Assembly (NCBI RefSeq): GCF_050574275.1
Contig: NZ_CP192260.1
Span: 310,001-374,000 of the forward strand
Direction: 5' to 3'
DNA length: 64,000 nucleotides
Origin: Virgibacillus_F flavescens
Lineage (GTDB): Bacteria; Bacillota; Bacilli; Bacillales; Amphibacillaceae
In this document: piece by piece, positions 11,216 to 19,618 of the stretch
How positions within the stretch are numbered: position 1 is the stretch's first letter
How the letters are laid out: each line of letters begins with the position of its first letter
Notes under the pieces: generated by a model
The model's input: only the letters and a program-made list of their open reading frames with translations
The model's database searches: none
Told to the model about the DNA's origin: nothing
Position numbers and translations under genes: made by a program

Positions 11216-11241
11216 TTACCCTATAGGATATTTTTGTAAAC
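11216..11241 (-). promoter_or_regulatory. SigB-dependent promoter upstream of rsbV
   Basis: Read on the minus strand the sequence is GTTTAC, 14 bp, GGGTAA, close to the SigB consensus GTTTAA-N12-14-GGGTAT. It begins immediately after the rsbU stop codon and lies about 75 bp upstream of rsbV, the same relative place as the autoregulatory promoter of B. subtilis. Confidence 0.85.
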
Positions 11242-12246
11242 CTATTTACGTAAGATGATTAATGTGAAGTCATCCCGAAGCTGAAAGTTTTGCAGGCGTT
11301 CAAAATATTTAAAGACAAGATCCACGATCTCTTGTGCAGGTAAATGGATATGTTTCCGTATGACATCCAATACCTCTTCGCTCTCAATAAATCGATCTCC
11401 CTGCCTGCATTCCGTAACACCATCTGTTAGAAGAACGATCATATCACCCTCTTCTACATCCTGTTCATATTGTTGGTAGTTTGTTTCTTTTGATACACCA
11501 AGTACTAAACCTTTTGCTTCAATTTCCTTAAATGAATCGGTTTTCGCACTGTAATAAAATCCAGGCTCATGGCCAGCAGATGAGTATAAAAACTTACATG
11601 CGTTTGGGTCATACTGGGCATAGAACATTGTAATAAACATACTCGGATCAACGTTCCGCTCCACTACTCGGTTTAGATTCCCAAGAATTGCCGGCGGACT
11701 CATCGTCTCTTCCGGAAAACTATCCATGGAATACTTTATCATGGACATGCAAAGTGCAGCTGGGATTCCTTTACCAATTACGTCAGCAACAGCCACTCCC
11801 AATGAGCCGTCCTCACCTTTAATGAAATGATAATAATCGCCGTTCATTTGATTAGCGGAAACACTAATAACCCCGATGTCCAGACCTTTGATCTCGGGTT
11901 TTGAAGTTGCCAGAAGTGTATCCTGCATACCGGCCGCAACAGATATTTCTGACTTTAAAGCAATTTGCTGTTCGCGCAGTGTCTGATACTCTTGATGTGC
12001 TAACCCATATGAAATCATTAATTCCATCAGAAAGTCCATAGACCTTTGGAAGTCTTCAAACAGATCAGGATAAATATCTGCTAAAGCCTGATTATGGAGG
12101 CTTACAATTTCCTCTGGAAGGATATTATTTTTTATAAAAGATTTACTTATCTGCTCTGCACCGTATAAAGATTGTTCATCCTGTGTATCAATGTAATGTT
12201 TTAATAAATCCTTATAGTTTGCAGCGTCTAACTTCATTGTATCCAC
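11242..12246 (-). CDS. rsbU: RsbU, PP2C phosphatase activating SigB
   Basis: 334 residues: an N-terminal helical RsbT-binding domain (about 1-110) and a C-terminal PP2C domain with motifs NQMNGDYYHF, VADVIGKGIPAAL and LTDGVTEC. RsbT stimulates it to dephosphorylate RsbV-P. I chose the GTG at 12246 (VDTMKLDAA) because AAGGAG lies 9 nt upstream and the length then equals the B. subtilis protein. An in-frame ATG at 12279 lies inside repeat R1 copy c and would add R1-encoded residues. The gap to rsbT (158 bp) holds two terminator-like hairpins, unlike the tight spacing elsewhere in the operon. Confidence 0.96.
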   Translation of the reverse strand: MDTMKLDAANYKDLLKHYIDTQDEQSLYGAEQISKSFIKNNILPEEIVSLHNQALADIYPDLFEDFQRSMDFLMELMISYGLAHQEYQTLREQQIALKSEISVAAGMQDTLLATSKPEIKGLDIGVISVSANQMNGDYYHFIKGEDGSLGVAVADVIGKGIPAALCMSMIKYSMDSFPEETMSPPAILGNLNRVVERNVDPSMFITMFYAQYDPNACKFLYSSAGHEPGFYYSAKTDSFKEIEAKGLVLGVSKETNYQQYEQDVEEGDMIVLLTDGVTECRQGDRFIESEEVLDVIRKHIHLPAQEIVDLVFKYFERLQNFQLRDDFTLIILRK

Positions 12247-12262
12247 GCTGTTCACTCCTTTT

Positions 12263-12360
12263 TTAGAAAAACTCGGCATTCGCCTGGTCTTTAAAATACG
12301 AATGCCGAAGTTTTACTTATACCGGCATTTGCTTTAAACATTTATTCTTTCTTAGCTGTT
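12263..12360 (+). repeat. R1 dispersed repeat, copy c (inside the rsb operon)
   Basis: TTAGAAAAACTCGGCATTCG and CGAATGCCGAAG form a 10-11 bp stem. On the minus strand, the sense strand of the rsb genes, the stem is followed by GTTTTTCT, so it looks like a terminator just upstream of rsbU. Further R1 landmarks (ACTTATACCGGCATTTGC, TTTATTC) follow. Confidence 0.87.
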
Positions 12361-12397
12361 AAAAAAGGATTAACTTATTACTAAGTTAAACCTTTTT
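12361..12397 (-). terminator. Terminator-like hairpin between rsbT and rsbU
   Basis: On the minus strand AAAAAGG-U-UUAACUU pairs with AAGUUAA-U-CCUUUUU, a 14-bp stem with one U-U mismatch, followed by a U-rich tail. It starts 8 bp after the rsbT stop codon. If active it would attenuate rsbU and the downstream sigB genes. Confidence 0.65.
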
Positions 12398-12404
12398 ATA
12401 TATA

Positions 12405-12806
12405 TTATCTTTTCCATTTGGTTGCACGTATTTCTGTGCCTTTACCAAATTCAGATTTAATATCAAAATCATCCATTAACCTTTTAACACCTGGGAGTCC
12501 AGCGCCTAATCCTCCAGATGTTGTGTACCCGTCTTGCATTACTTGACTGATATCTTCAATGCCAGGGCCAGCATCAATAGCAATCATACAAATTCCCTTT
12601 TGATTAATCGTATCCATTACTTCAAAACAAATTTTCCCATGTCCGGCGTAGAGATAAATGTTACGTGCTAATTCAGAGATCGCGGTGGCAATTCGAGCCT
12701 GGTCCACTGTACCAAACCCAATTTTCTTCGCTATATCACGCCCAACTTGTCTTGCGCCAACAATGTCCCATTCTTTATTAATGTTCACACAAGAATGAAG
12801 GTTCAT
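12405..12806 (-). CDS. rsbT: RsbT, serine kinase and RsbU activator
   Basis: A 133-residue GHKL kinase with N-box ATAISELARNIY near residue 41, DAGPGIED near 77 and glycine-rich GGLGAGLPGVKRL near 100. RsbT is held in the stressosome; under stress it phosphorylates RsbS and RsbR, leaves, and activates RsbU. It lies 2 bp after rsbS. Length and motifs match the family. Confidence 0.96.
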   Translation of the reverse strand: MNLHSCVNINKEWDIVGARQVGRDIAKKIGFGTVDQARIATAISELARNIYLYAGHGKICFEVMDTINQKGICMIAIDAGPGIEDISQVMQDGYTTSGGLGAGLPGVKRLMDDFDIKSEFGKGTEIRATKWKR

Positions 12807-12808
12807 AC

Positions 12809-13165
12809 CTATACCCCCAATTCCTGATGAAGTTTAATTAATCCTTGTTCGATATCCAAAGCAGTTTGCACTTCCTGCATATGGATTCCGAGATCAATTA
12901 AAGTTACAGCGACGGCTGGCTGAATTCCAGTTAATACTACTTTTGCTCCCATTAAGTCCGACATTGTAACAACATCTCCTAATACTTTTGCAATAAAGGA
13001 ATCGACGATTTCTACAGAAGTTAAATCAATAACCACACCCGTAGCACCGCTTTTATGAATTTTATTTAATAAATCCTCTTGAAACTGTATCGCTGTATTA
13101 TCATCAAGTTCTGTCTGTATAGAAATAAGCAAGTAATTATGTAGCTTTAAAATTGGAATACGCAT
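12809..13165 (-). CDS. rsbS: RsbS, stressosome scaffold (STAS)
   Basis: 118 residues of a single STAS domain with the phosphorylation site Ser56 in EIVDSFIAKVLGD, equivalent to Ser59 of B. subtilis RsbS. It forms the stressosome core with RsbR and sequesters RsbT. The following segment VVLTGIQPAVAVTLIDLGI is almost invariant in the family. It lies 4 bp downstream of rsbR. Confidence 0.97.
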   Translation of the reverse strand: MRIPILKLHNYLLISIQTELDDNTAIQFQEDLLNKIHKSGATGVVIDLTSVEIVDSFIAKVLGDVVTMSDLMGAKVVLTGIQPAVAVTLIDLGIHMQEVQTALDIEQGLIKLHQELGV

Positions 13166-13169
13166 GCTT

Positions 13170-14039
13170 TCACTCCCCCGTTAATGAGTTTAGTATTGTT
13201 TCGATTTCCTCATCTTTTGTTTCAATGTCTTCTATTTTACGATTCGTTAATTCCAGTGCTTTTTGGAAACCTTTTTTCAATGAACTCTTTGTCGGGAATT
13301 TCCCAAGATCTATTCCTAGGTTAACGATAGTTTGTGCAATTTCCGGCCGAATTCCTACAAGGATACATGTTGAACCAATTAGACGAACCGCTTCAGCCGC
13401 TTGAATGATATGATGCGCAACCATAGTATCCACAACCGGTACACCAGTAATATCAATTAATACAACATCCGAATTATGCTTAATTGTTCCCTCAAGCAAA
13501 TTTTCCATAATCAGCTTCGCCCGCTCTGTGTCGATTGTACCTATTAGAGGCATTACCGTAATTCCGTCCATCACCGGAATTAGCGGTGCTGAAAGTTCCT
13601 GCAAAGCTACACGCTGGAGAGAGACAATATGTTCCCAGCTACCAGAGTATTCGTTAACAAGTTGTCGAATGATGGGTTCCACCCATAAATCAACACTTTT
13701 CAATAGCACGGAAATGTATTCGGAGTCCAATTGATCAGCTTGTTCCAGAATAAAGGAAATTGTTACACGTCTAAATACTTGTAAACCATCAGTAATATAA
13801 CTTAATGGCCATCCAAGGTTTATTAGTTTTTCAGAAAAATCCACTAATAATTTTGGAGATCCTTCTCCTTGAATACTCGTAAAAATAACATTTACAAACT
13901 CTCTATTTGTACTTTCAAATAATTCATCTGAAACACTCGCTGTATAGTTTCCCTCTTTTAACGAACCAATTTCTTCAAGCCACATTTGTACAATTGTATC
14001 ACTATTTTTTAATGCAATATCTTTAAACTTCTTATCCAC
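13170..14039 (-). CDS. rsbR: RsbR, stressosome sensor (globin-like plus STAS)
   Basis: 289 residues: an N-terminal non-haem globin-like sensor domain (about 1-150) and a C-terminal STAS domain. Both phosphorylatable threonines are recognisable, one in VPVVDTMVAHH and one in GIRPEIAQTIVNLG. I chose the GTG at 14039, 8 nt after AGGGGGAA; the in-frame ATG at 14057 overlaps that site. It is the first rsb gene, separated from ndoA by a terminator and an AT-rich promoter region that includes TATAAT. Confidence 0.95.
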   Translation of the reverse strand: MDKKFKDIALKNSDTIVQMWLEEIGSLKEGNYTASVSDELFESTNREFVNVIFTSIQGEGSPKLLVDFSEKLINLGWPLSYITDGLQVFRRVTISFILEQADQLDSEYISVLLKSVDLWVEPIIRQLVNEYSGSWEHIVSLQRVALQELSAPLIPVMDGITVMPLIGTIDTERAKLIMENLLEGTIKHNSDVVLIDITGVPVVDTMVAHHIIQAAEAVRLIGSTCILVGIRPEIAQTIVNLGIDLGKFPTKSSLKKGFQKALELTNRKIEDIETKDEEIETILNSLTGE

Positions 14040-14175
14040 ACGCTTTTCCCCCTGCATCCGTTTTATCTGTAACTATATTTTCTACTATGTATTTATTAGT
14101 TGCAAATACTTACATTAATCAACAAATTATATTTATATTATTATAATTATACCATATATTCGATTGTTGGACATT

Positions 14176-14212
14176 AAAAAACCCCCTGTTAAATTGTTTT
14201 AACAAGGGTTAT
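14176..14212 (-). terminator. Terminator after ndoA
   Basis: On the minus strand AACCCTTGTTAAA pairs with TTTAACAGGGGGTT and is followed by TTTTTTA. It separates the toxin-antitoxin pair from the rsb operon, which are continuous in some relatives. Confidence 0.85.
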
Positions 14213-14223
14213 CTTATAGGATC

Positions 14224-14574
14224 CTACATGTCCTTAAGTCCAAGACTTATTTCCAGTGCCTGATCTATTTTAGTCATCATTTCATTATCCAGCTTTGTTA
14301 TCTTATCTGTTAATCTTTGTTTATCAAGTGTACGAATTTGTTCCAGTAATATAACAGAATTACGATCAAATCCATAACGCTTCGCATCAATCTCCACATG
14401 CGTGGGCAGCTTAGCTTTCTGAATCTGAGCAGTAATCGCCGCAACAATTACAGTAGGACTAAATCGATTACCGATATCATTTTGTAAAATCAGTACTGGA
14501 CGTATACCTCCCTGTTCTGAACCCACCACAGGGGATAAATCAGCGAAATATACTTCTCCTCGTTGAACGATCAC
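14224..14574 (-). CDS. ndoA: NdoA (EndoA), MazF-family mRNA endoribonuclease toxin
   Basis: 116 residues of the MazF/PemK fold, starting IVQRGEVYFADLSPVVGSEQGG and containing RPVLILQNDIGN, the conserved strand-loop of the catalytic site. The B. subtilis enzyme cleaves mRNA at UACAU. It starts 4 bp after ndoAI, as expected for a type II toxin-antitoxin pair, and has the family length. The sequence is highly conserved here, arguing for an active toxin. Confidence 0.97.
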   Translation of the reverse strand: MIVQRGEVYFADLSPVVGSEQGGIRPVLILQNDIGNRFSPTVIVAAITAQIQKAKLPTHVEIDAKRYGFDRNSVILLEQIRTLDKQRLTDKITKLDNEMMTKIDQALEISLGLKDM

Positions 14575-14578
14575 ATTG

Positions 14579-14863
14579 TTACACCCCGATCACAGAACGC
14601 TCAAGGGTGTTTTCAGCCTCCTCTTCAGCTTGAAAAGCCTCCGACGCAATTGTTAGATTAATTCGAGCCATTTCTTCATATCCTTTTTGCATGGATTCCC
14701 GAAATTGTTGAACGTGGTCAAATTTCTTTTGTTCCAAGTAATTCTTTGTTGCCTGACAGATAAAATCACTAAGATCTCTATTATCATACTTCATTAGTCC
14801 ATCCACCTCATTTAATAGGTTTTTTGGTAATCGTACTAAAATCTCTTGTAAGCTCTCTGACAA
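14579..14863 (-). CDS. ndoAI: NdoAI (EndoAI), ribbon-helix-helix antitoxin
   Basis: 94 residues with an N-terminal ribbon-helix-helix domain (EILVRLPKNLLNEVDG) and a C-terminal part (EEMARINLTIASEAFQAEEEAENTLE) like the toxin-neutralising tail of EndoAI. It antagonises NdoA and probably autoregulates. The start is a TTG at 14863, 9 nt after GGAGG; another TTG at 14869 is possible. No ATG is available, which may keep expression low. Confidence 0.93.
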   Translation of the reverse strand: MSESLQEILVRLPKNLLNEVDGLMKYDNRDLSDFICQATKNYLEQKKFDHVQQFRESMQKGYEEMARINLTIASEAFQAEEEAENTLERSVIGV

Positions 14864-15028
14864 AACCAAACACCTCCGCCAACTGTTGAACGATCATTAT
14901 CAAATTTAACTCAATAATATCATTGTACGAACAGTATTGCAAAGGAATTTGGAGATTTTTTGTTTATTCATATGGATAATGTGGTATATACACTTGTTTA
15001 TAGATTAATAAAATATGAATAAACTTCA

Positions 15029-15120
15029 TTAGAAATACTCGGTATTCGCAAAGTCTTGATGGCGAAAGCGTTAGTTGGCACTTTTACAGTAAGAAAGGAT
15101 TTATACTTTTTTACCTGCTA
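15029..15120 (+). repeat. R1 dispersed repeat, copy d
   Basis: Lies in the 312-bp gap between alr and ndoAI. Landmarks are TTAGAAATACTCGG, GATGGCGAAAGCGTTAGTTG, CACTTTTACAGTAAGAAAGG and ATTTATACTTTTTTACCTGC. It is closest to copies b and e. The rest of the gap is AT-rich with no gene seen. Confidence 0.85.
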
Positions 15121-15175
15121 ATAAATACTTATGATATTCCTTACCTTTATATGACCCCGAACATTAGGACGAATA

Positions 15176-16297
15176 TTACCTTTCAAAAACTCTTGGAATG
15201 CGATCACTTATCATACAAGGTATTTCATAGTTAATGGTATTTAAATAGTTCGCTATTTCATCCACTGTTATTTCTGCGCTTAAGCTCTTTCCAATTAGTG
15301 TTACCCTAGTACCAACAGGATATTCTTTGTCCAGCCTAATCATTGTCTGATCCATACAAATCCGGCCGACTATAGGCATGCGATTTCCTTCAATCATAAC
15401 CTCCATTCCCTGCAAGGCACGGGTCCAGCCGTCCGCATAACCAATTGGAATGGTACCAATCCATTCCCTTTCCTGAGTAACGTAGGTTGCACCATAACTG
15501 ATATATTCGTTTTTTGGAACTTCTTTTACATGTATTAAACGACTAAATAACGAAAAAGCAGGTCTCAGGTTAATCAATTTTTCATTCTGCACCGCTTCAG
15601 AAGGATAAAGTCCATACATGGCTATCCCAAGTCGAATGTATTGGTGCATTTTTTCAGGAAAGCGTATAGAAGCAGCGCTATTGCCAATATGAATATCTAC
15701 GGGTTTATCCCACATACAATTAAATTCTGCTAATAATTGTTCGAAACGTCGCTGCTGTTCATAGTAGTAATCCAGATTTTCTTCGTCTGCAGTAGCGAAA
15801 TGCGTATAAATTCCTGTTAATTGAATAACTGTATTTGCCTTGAGCGCTTGAGTGATCGAACCTAATTCCTCTACCGTCCGAACACCGATACGTCCCATAC
15901 CAGTATCCCATTTCATATGAAGCTTCAATTCTTTTGAATTCAGGTGAGAACTTACCTCTTTTAACCACGATTCCTGAAAAAATGTAAGAGTTATATCATG
16001 TTCAGCCGCAATAGACGCATCTTCCGGCGCAACCCACCCTAATACAAGGATAGGTGCAGGAATTCCTGCTTTTCTAAGTTCAAGCGCTTCTTCGAGCAAA
16101 GCAACTGCCAATGCCTCTGCTCCAGCGCGTAAAGCCGTTCTTGCTATTTCAACAGCTCCATGACCGTATCCATTTGCTTTTACAACAGCAAATATATTAC
16201 TGTTTGGAGATAGCATTTGCTTCATTTGTTTTATGTTATGTTCAATAGCATCCAGGTCCACTTCAACCCAGGTTGGTCGATAAAATCCATCTGACAA
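15176..16297 (-). CDS. alr: Alanine racemase
   Basis: 373 residues, PLP-dependent racemase making D-alanine for peptidoglycan. The PLP lysine lies in AVVKANGYGHG near residue 40 and the catalytic tyrosine in YISYGATY near 269. The N-terminal barrel and C-terminal beta domain are both complete. The start is TTG, 10 nt after GGGAG (MSDGFYRPTW). It lies between ydcC and the ndo genes as in B. subtilis. Confidence 0.97.
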   Translation of the reverse strand: MSDGFYRPTWVEVDLDAIEHNIKQMKQMLSPNSNIFAVVKANGYGHGAVEIARTALRAGAEALAVALLEEALELRKAGIPAPILVLGWVAPEDASIAAEHDITLTFFQESWLKEVSSHLNSKELKLHMKWDTGMGRIGVRTVEELGSITQALKANTVIQLTGIYTHFATADEENLDYYYEQQRRFEQLLAEFNCMWDKPVDIHIGNSAASIRFPEKMHQYIRLGIAMYGLYPSEAVQNEKLINLRPAFSLFSRLIHVKEVPKNEYISYGATYVTQEREWIGTIPIGYADGWTRALQGMEVMIEGNRMPIVGRICMDQTMIRLDKEYPVGTRVTLIGKSLSAEITVDEIANYLNTINYEIPCMISDRIPRVFER

Positions 16298-16419
16298 AAC
16301 ATTCTATCTCCCTTCGTCTCGTATATAAAATTAGTATATCCTCTATTATTTCGCTTTCCTTGTACACTGTCAATAATCAGTCTGAAGGATTTTCACGCTG
16401 CATTTAGAGTTAACTTAAA

Positions 16420-16456
16420 ACAAAAAGCAGACCCCCTTTCTTTATGAGTCTGCCAA
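16420..16456 (-). terminator. Terminator after the LolA-like lipoprotein gene
   Basis: On the minus strand GGCAGACTC pairs with GGGTCTGCTT across an A-rich loop and is followed by TTTTTG. It separates the lipoprotein gene from alr. Confidence 0.8.
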
Positions 16457-16461
16457 GATTT

Positions 16462-17481
16462 CTATTTAATTTCTTTACCTTGTACTGATTTCGCAACTTC
16501 TATTAATTCTTCACGCGTTAAATCATCACTTGCTAAATAAAATTCCATTCCATTGTAATGCCATTCTATAGAATTCTCCGATAATGCTCCAACAGCAAAT
16601 CCCAGATTTACAATTTCACCGGTTACCAGCTGCGGTGAACTCATCGTAGTAACTGTATCAACCGTTTCTTCTACTAACGTAAAGTTTTTATCACCTGAAA
16701 ATGACATGATAACTCGTTTTCCGTTTTCAAATTCCGTTTCTGTTTGTTTAGATAATGCAGCACCAGCTGTGTTTAATGGGAATAAAAGTTCAAAATTATT
16801 AGTAGTAGCAGGATCTGCAGAAACTGCTTCTTCTGAAGAACTGCTTGTCATGTTTTTATCCATTTCAAAGTCTTTTTCATTAAGACCTGGATCCATTTTG
16901 AAGCTGGTAAATTTAACTTCAACAACTGCCTTTTTATCCTTATCCATCACTTTAACCAAAACTGGAGTATAGGTTTTTTTATCAAAGTAGATTTCCTGAT
17001 ACGGAAGATTGTTATTGCTTTGATAATTTGTTTTCGTTTGGAAAACATAATGTTTATCCGATGAACTGAAAGTAGCTTCACTATCTTTTTTAATATCGTT
17101 TATAAGTGATTGGTACAAGTATGGCTGGCTGCCATTATCCGGCCATTTTGATTGGAATTTAAAGCTTTTGTTTAATGATGGTGTTAATACAAATACACCT
17201 TCTTTATTTTTCAAGATAACCTGATTACCTTTTTCGTCTTGACTATTCATTAACTTAACGCGGTATAAATCTTTTTTCTTATGCCAGACATCAATATTGA
17301 ACTGTTGACTTTCCTGACCAGTATCCATTTTCATTTCTGCTGTAGCTTTATAACCATCTGCCTTCTCGAGCTTTTCGTCCAATTTTTCTAAGACGTCCTC
17401 CTGTGACTTTTCGCCACAAGCGGAAAGTATTAAAACCAAACCTAAGGCAAGCACTAACCAAATGCTACTTATTTTTTTCAT
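16462..17481 (-). CDS. Outer membrane lipoprotein carrier (LolA)-like lipoprotein, YdcC family
   Basis: 339 residues with a lipoprotein signal peptide (lipobox LSAC, Cys22) and a LolA/LppX-like lipid-binding fold. In a monoderm it is anchored on the outer face of the membrane. The B. subtilis counterpart YdcC is sporulation-linked and lies between acpS and alr, as here. The ATG at 17481 is preceded by AAAGGAG; an upstream in-frame ATG at 17487 is too close to that site. The C-terminal half resembles the DUF4367-type domain of regulatory lipoproteins. Its exact ligand is unknown. Confidence 0.88.
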   Translation of the reverse strand: MKKISSIWLVLALGLVLILSACGEKSQEDVLEKLDEKLEKADGYKATAEMKMDTGQESQQFNIDVWHKKKDLYRVKLMNSQDEKGNQVILKNKEGVFVLTPSLNKSFKFQSKWPDNGSQPYLYQSLINDIKKDSEATFSSSDKHYVFQTKTNYQSNNNLPYQEIYFDKKTYTPVLVKVMDKDKKAVVEVKFTSFKMDPGLNEKDFEMDKNMTSSSSEEAVSADPATTNNFELLFPLNTAGAALSKQTETEFENGKRVIMSFSGDKNFTLVEETVDTVTTMSSPQLVTGEIVNLGFAVGALSENSIEWHYNGMEFYLASDDLTREELIEVAKSVQGKEIK

Positions 17482-17548
17482 ATACATATCTCCTTTGTCT
17501 CGATTCCAAGGACAAAAGGAATGTAGTTGTCACCGCGCTCTCTTTAAA

Positions 17549-19048
17549 TCATGTACGTAATACGATTGGCAAACCATTGATAACGTCTGTGGCCAATAGG
17601 TCGTAATAGGAATGTCCTTCTTCGATACAGGCATCGGCTGCCTTTCCATTTAAAAAGCATGCATTACAGATTGCTTCCTCTATAGATTGATTCTGCATTA
17701 CCATTGATAAAATTACTCCAGTCAAAACATCGCCGCTTCCGCCCTTAGCAAGCCCTGGATTCCCCTTATGATTTACAGTTTGTTTTCCAGCCGGTGTGGT
17801 AATAATCGTATATTTCCCTTTTAAGACTACGTACACACCATATTCCCTGCTGAATTTTTTGGCGTGTGCAAATGGTGCATGTACTATCTCATCGATTGTA
17901 CAATCCATCAGCATTGCCATCTCACCAGGATGAGGCGTTAGAATTGTGGCAGCAGATCGGTCTTTTAGTACATCCAAATTATTTTTTATATGGAACAGAC
18001 CATCTGCATCAATAATTAAAGGACAAGAAGCTTGCTTCAGACTATTTTGAACGTAATCATATGCCTGCTTCTCACGTCCTAGCCCCATCCCTATTGCAAC
18101 TGCATCATAATTATCATATTGTAATACATTCTCCGTACTATCCTTAGGAAGTTCTATAAATGTAGCTTCCAGGCAGGCCGAAGCAATAGATTGGATCACT
18201 TTCTCAGACGTTCCAATCGCTACTAGTCCAACCCCCGCTCGCAAGGCTGCCTTTGCCGTCATTGCAATTGACCCAGGCATTTCTTTACTACCACCTATTG
18301 CCAAACCTTTACCATGCGTCCCTTTGTGGGAAAATGCATTTCGTTCCGGTAGAGTGTTTTTAAAATCGCTTTCTTCCCATGTATCTTTTTTTGTATACAT
18401 CTGAAATAGTTGTGATGGAACACCAATCTTAACTATTTCAATGCTTCCGTAATATGGGGCAGTGTGCGGAATAAAGGCACTTTCTTTAGCTGCTTCAATA
18501 GTAATTGTGAAATCCGCCTGAATTGCTTGAAACTCTTTGACCCCTTCGCAACTGGGCAATCCAGTAGGTATATCTACAGCAATCACCTTTACCGCGTTTT
18601 GATTTATTAGGGAAACAATAGACTGGATTGGTTCACGCAATGCGCCTTTTACACCAATTCCCAGCATTGCATCTATTATTACGCTTGCGGATTGAACGTG
18701 TTTTTCAGCTTCTTCTGCTGTGCTGACTATGTTCAGCGTCCCTCCGCATTTCACAAAAATGTCTTTGTGATAGCGTACATCCCCTGTTATTTTTTCATCA
18801 GGAACGACCTGCACGACGTTTACGCTATAAGCCTCATTTAATAACGTTCGTGCAATAACATACCCATCGCCTCCGTTGTTTCCTGCCCCAATCAGAATAC
18901 AAATTTGATCATGTTTTGAAAGAATCGATTTCATGTTCTCGCTAATAGCTCTACCTGCATTCTCCATCAAAATTCTTCCGTCATATCCGATAGAATCCAC
19001 GGCATGACGGTCTACATCGTACATTTCTTTTGCGGTGACAATAAACAT
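17549..19048 (-). CDS. nnr: Bifunctional NAD(P)H-hydrate repair enzyme Nnr
   Basis: 499 residues with two fused domains. The N-terminal YjeF-N epimerase (about 1-210) contains GAGNNGGDGYVIARTL and AVDIPTGLPS. The C-terminal ADP-dependent (S)-NAD(P)H-hydrate dehydratase (about 225-495) carries GTHGKGLAIGGS, ILTPHPGEMAML and GNPGLAKGGSGDVLTG. It repairs hydrated NADH and NADPH. The start is the ATG 8 nt after AGGAGG. It sits between acpS and the ydcC-like gene, a common Bacillaceae arrangement that B. subtilis lacks. Confidence 0.95.
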   Translation of the reverse strand: MFIVTAKEMYDVDRHAVDSIGYDGRILMENAGRAISENMKSILSKHDQICILIGAGNNGGDGYVIARTLLNEAYSVNVVQVVPDEKITGDVRYHKDIFVKCGGTLNIVSTAEEAEKHVQSASVIIDAMLGIGVKGALREPIQSIVSLINQNAVKVIAVDIPTGLPSCEGVKEFQAIQADFTITIEAAKESAFIPHTAPYYGSIEIVKIGVPSQLFQMYTKKDTWEESDFKNTLPERNAFSHKGTHGKGLAIGGSKEMPGSIAMTAKAALRAGVGLVAIGTSEKVIQSIASACLEATFIELPKDSTENVLQYDNYDAVAIGMGLGREKQAYDYVQNSLKQASCPLIIDADGLFHIKNNLDVLKDRSAATILTPHPGEMAMLMDCTIDEIVHAPFAHAKKFSREYGVYVVLKGKYTIITTPAGKQTVNHKGNPGLAKGGSGDVLTGVILSMVMQNQSIEEAICNACFLNGKAADACIEEGHSYYDLLATDVINGLPIVLRT

Positions 19049-19110
19049 TACCATTTCCTCCTACCCGCACTAAAATATATGAGACAAACTCTCCAAATAT
19101 GCAACATCAA

Positions 19111-19467
19111 CTATTCTTCTATAATTACTTGAGCAACCGCATAGTCTTTAGAATGTGAGATTGAAATGAATATATGCCGCGTGTGATACCCTTCCACGAC
19201 TATGGACGGAGCACCGTTTTCATTTGCAGCTACGTGTATATCCTGAAAACTCAACTTCCCGATTCCAGTTCCTGCAGCTTTCCCAAAAGCTTCCTTGGCC
19301 GCAAACCTGCCAGCCAAAAACTCAATCTGTCGTGACTGACTTTTTAAATCTTGATAGACAATTTGTTCTTCTGGTGTTAGAACCCGATTCACTAACCGAC
19401 TATTTTTCTCTATGCTTTTTCTAATCCGGTCTATCTCTATTATATCTATTCCAATTCCTTTGATCAT
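19111..19467 (-). CDS. acpS: Holo-[acyl-carrier-protein] synthase
   Basis: 118 residues, the short AcpS type of 4'-phosphopantetheinyl transferase that charges ACP with the CoA prosthetic group. Metal and CoA binding motifs are GIGIDIIEIDRI at the N-terminus and FAAKEAFGKAAGTGIG near residue 55, with HVAANENGAPS and SISHSKDYAVA following. It heads the acpS-nnr-ydcC run on the minus strand. Confidence 0.97.
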   Translation of the reverse strand: MIKGIGIDIIEIDRIRKSIEKNSRLVNRVLTPEEQIVYQDLKSQSRQIEFLAGRFAAKEAFGKAAGTGIGKLSFQDIHVAANENGAPSIVVEGYHTRHIFISISHSKDYAVAQVIIEE

Positions 19468-19618
19468 AAATATTTTATCCTCTCTGTACGCTTAGACATT
19501 TTCGCTGTTTACTTGCTTTACTGTTTCGTTTTAATGGTCATACTGTGGATGAAACGTTATTATACTAATAATACCCGAAAATCTGTTTTATAAAAATTAC
19601 CTTCGACGGGGGTTTCCA

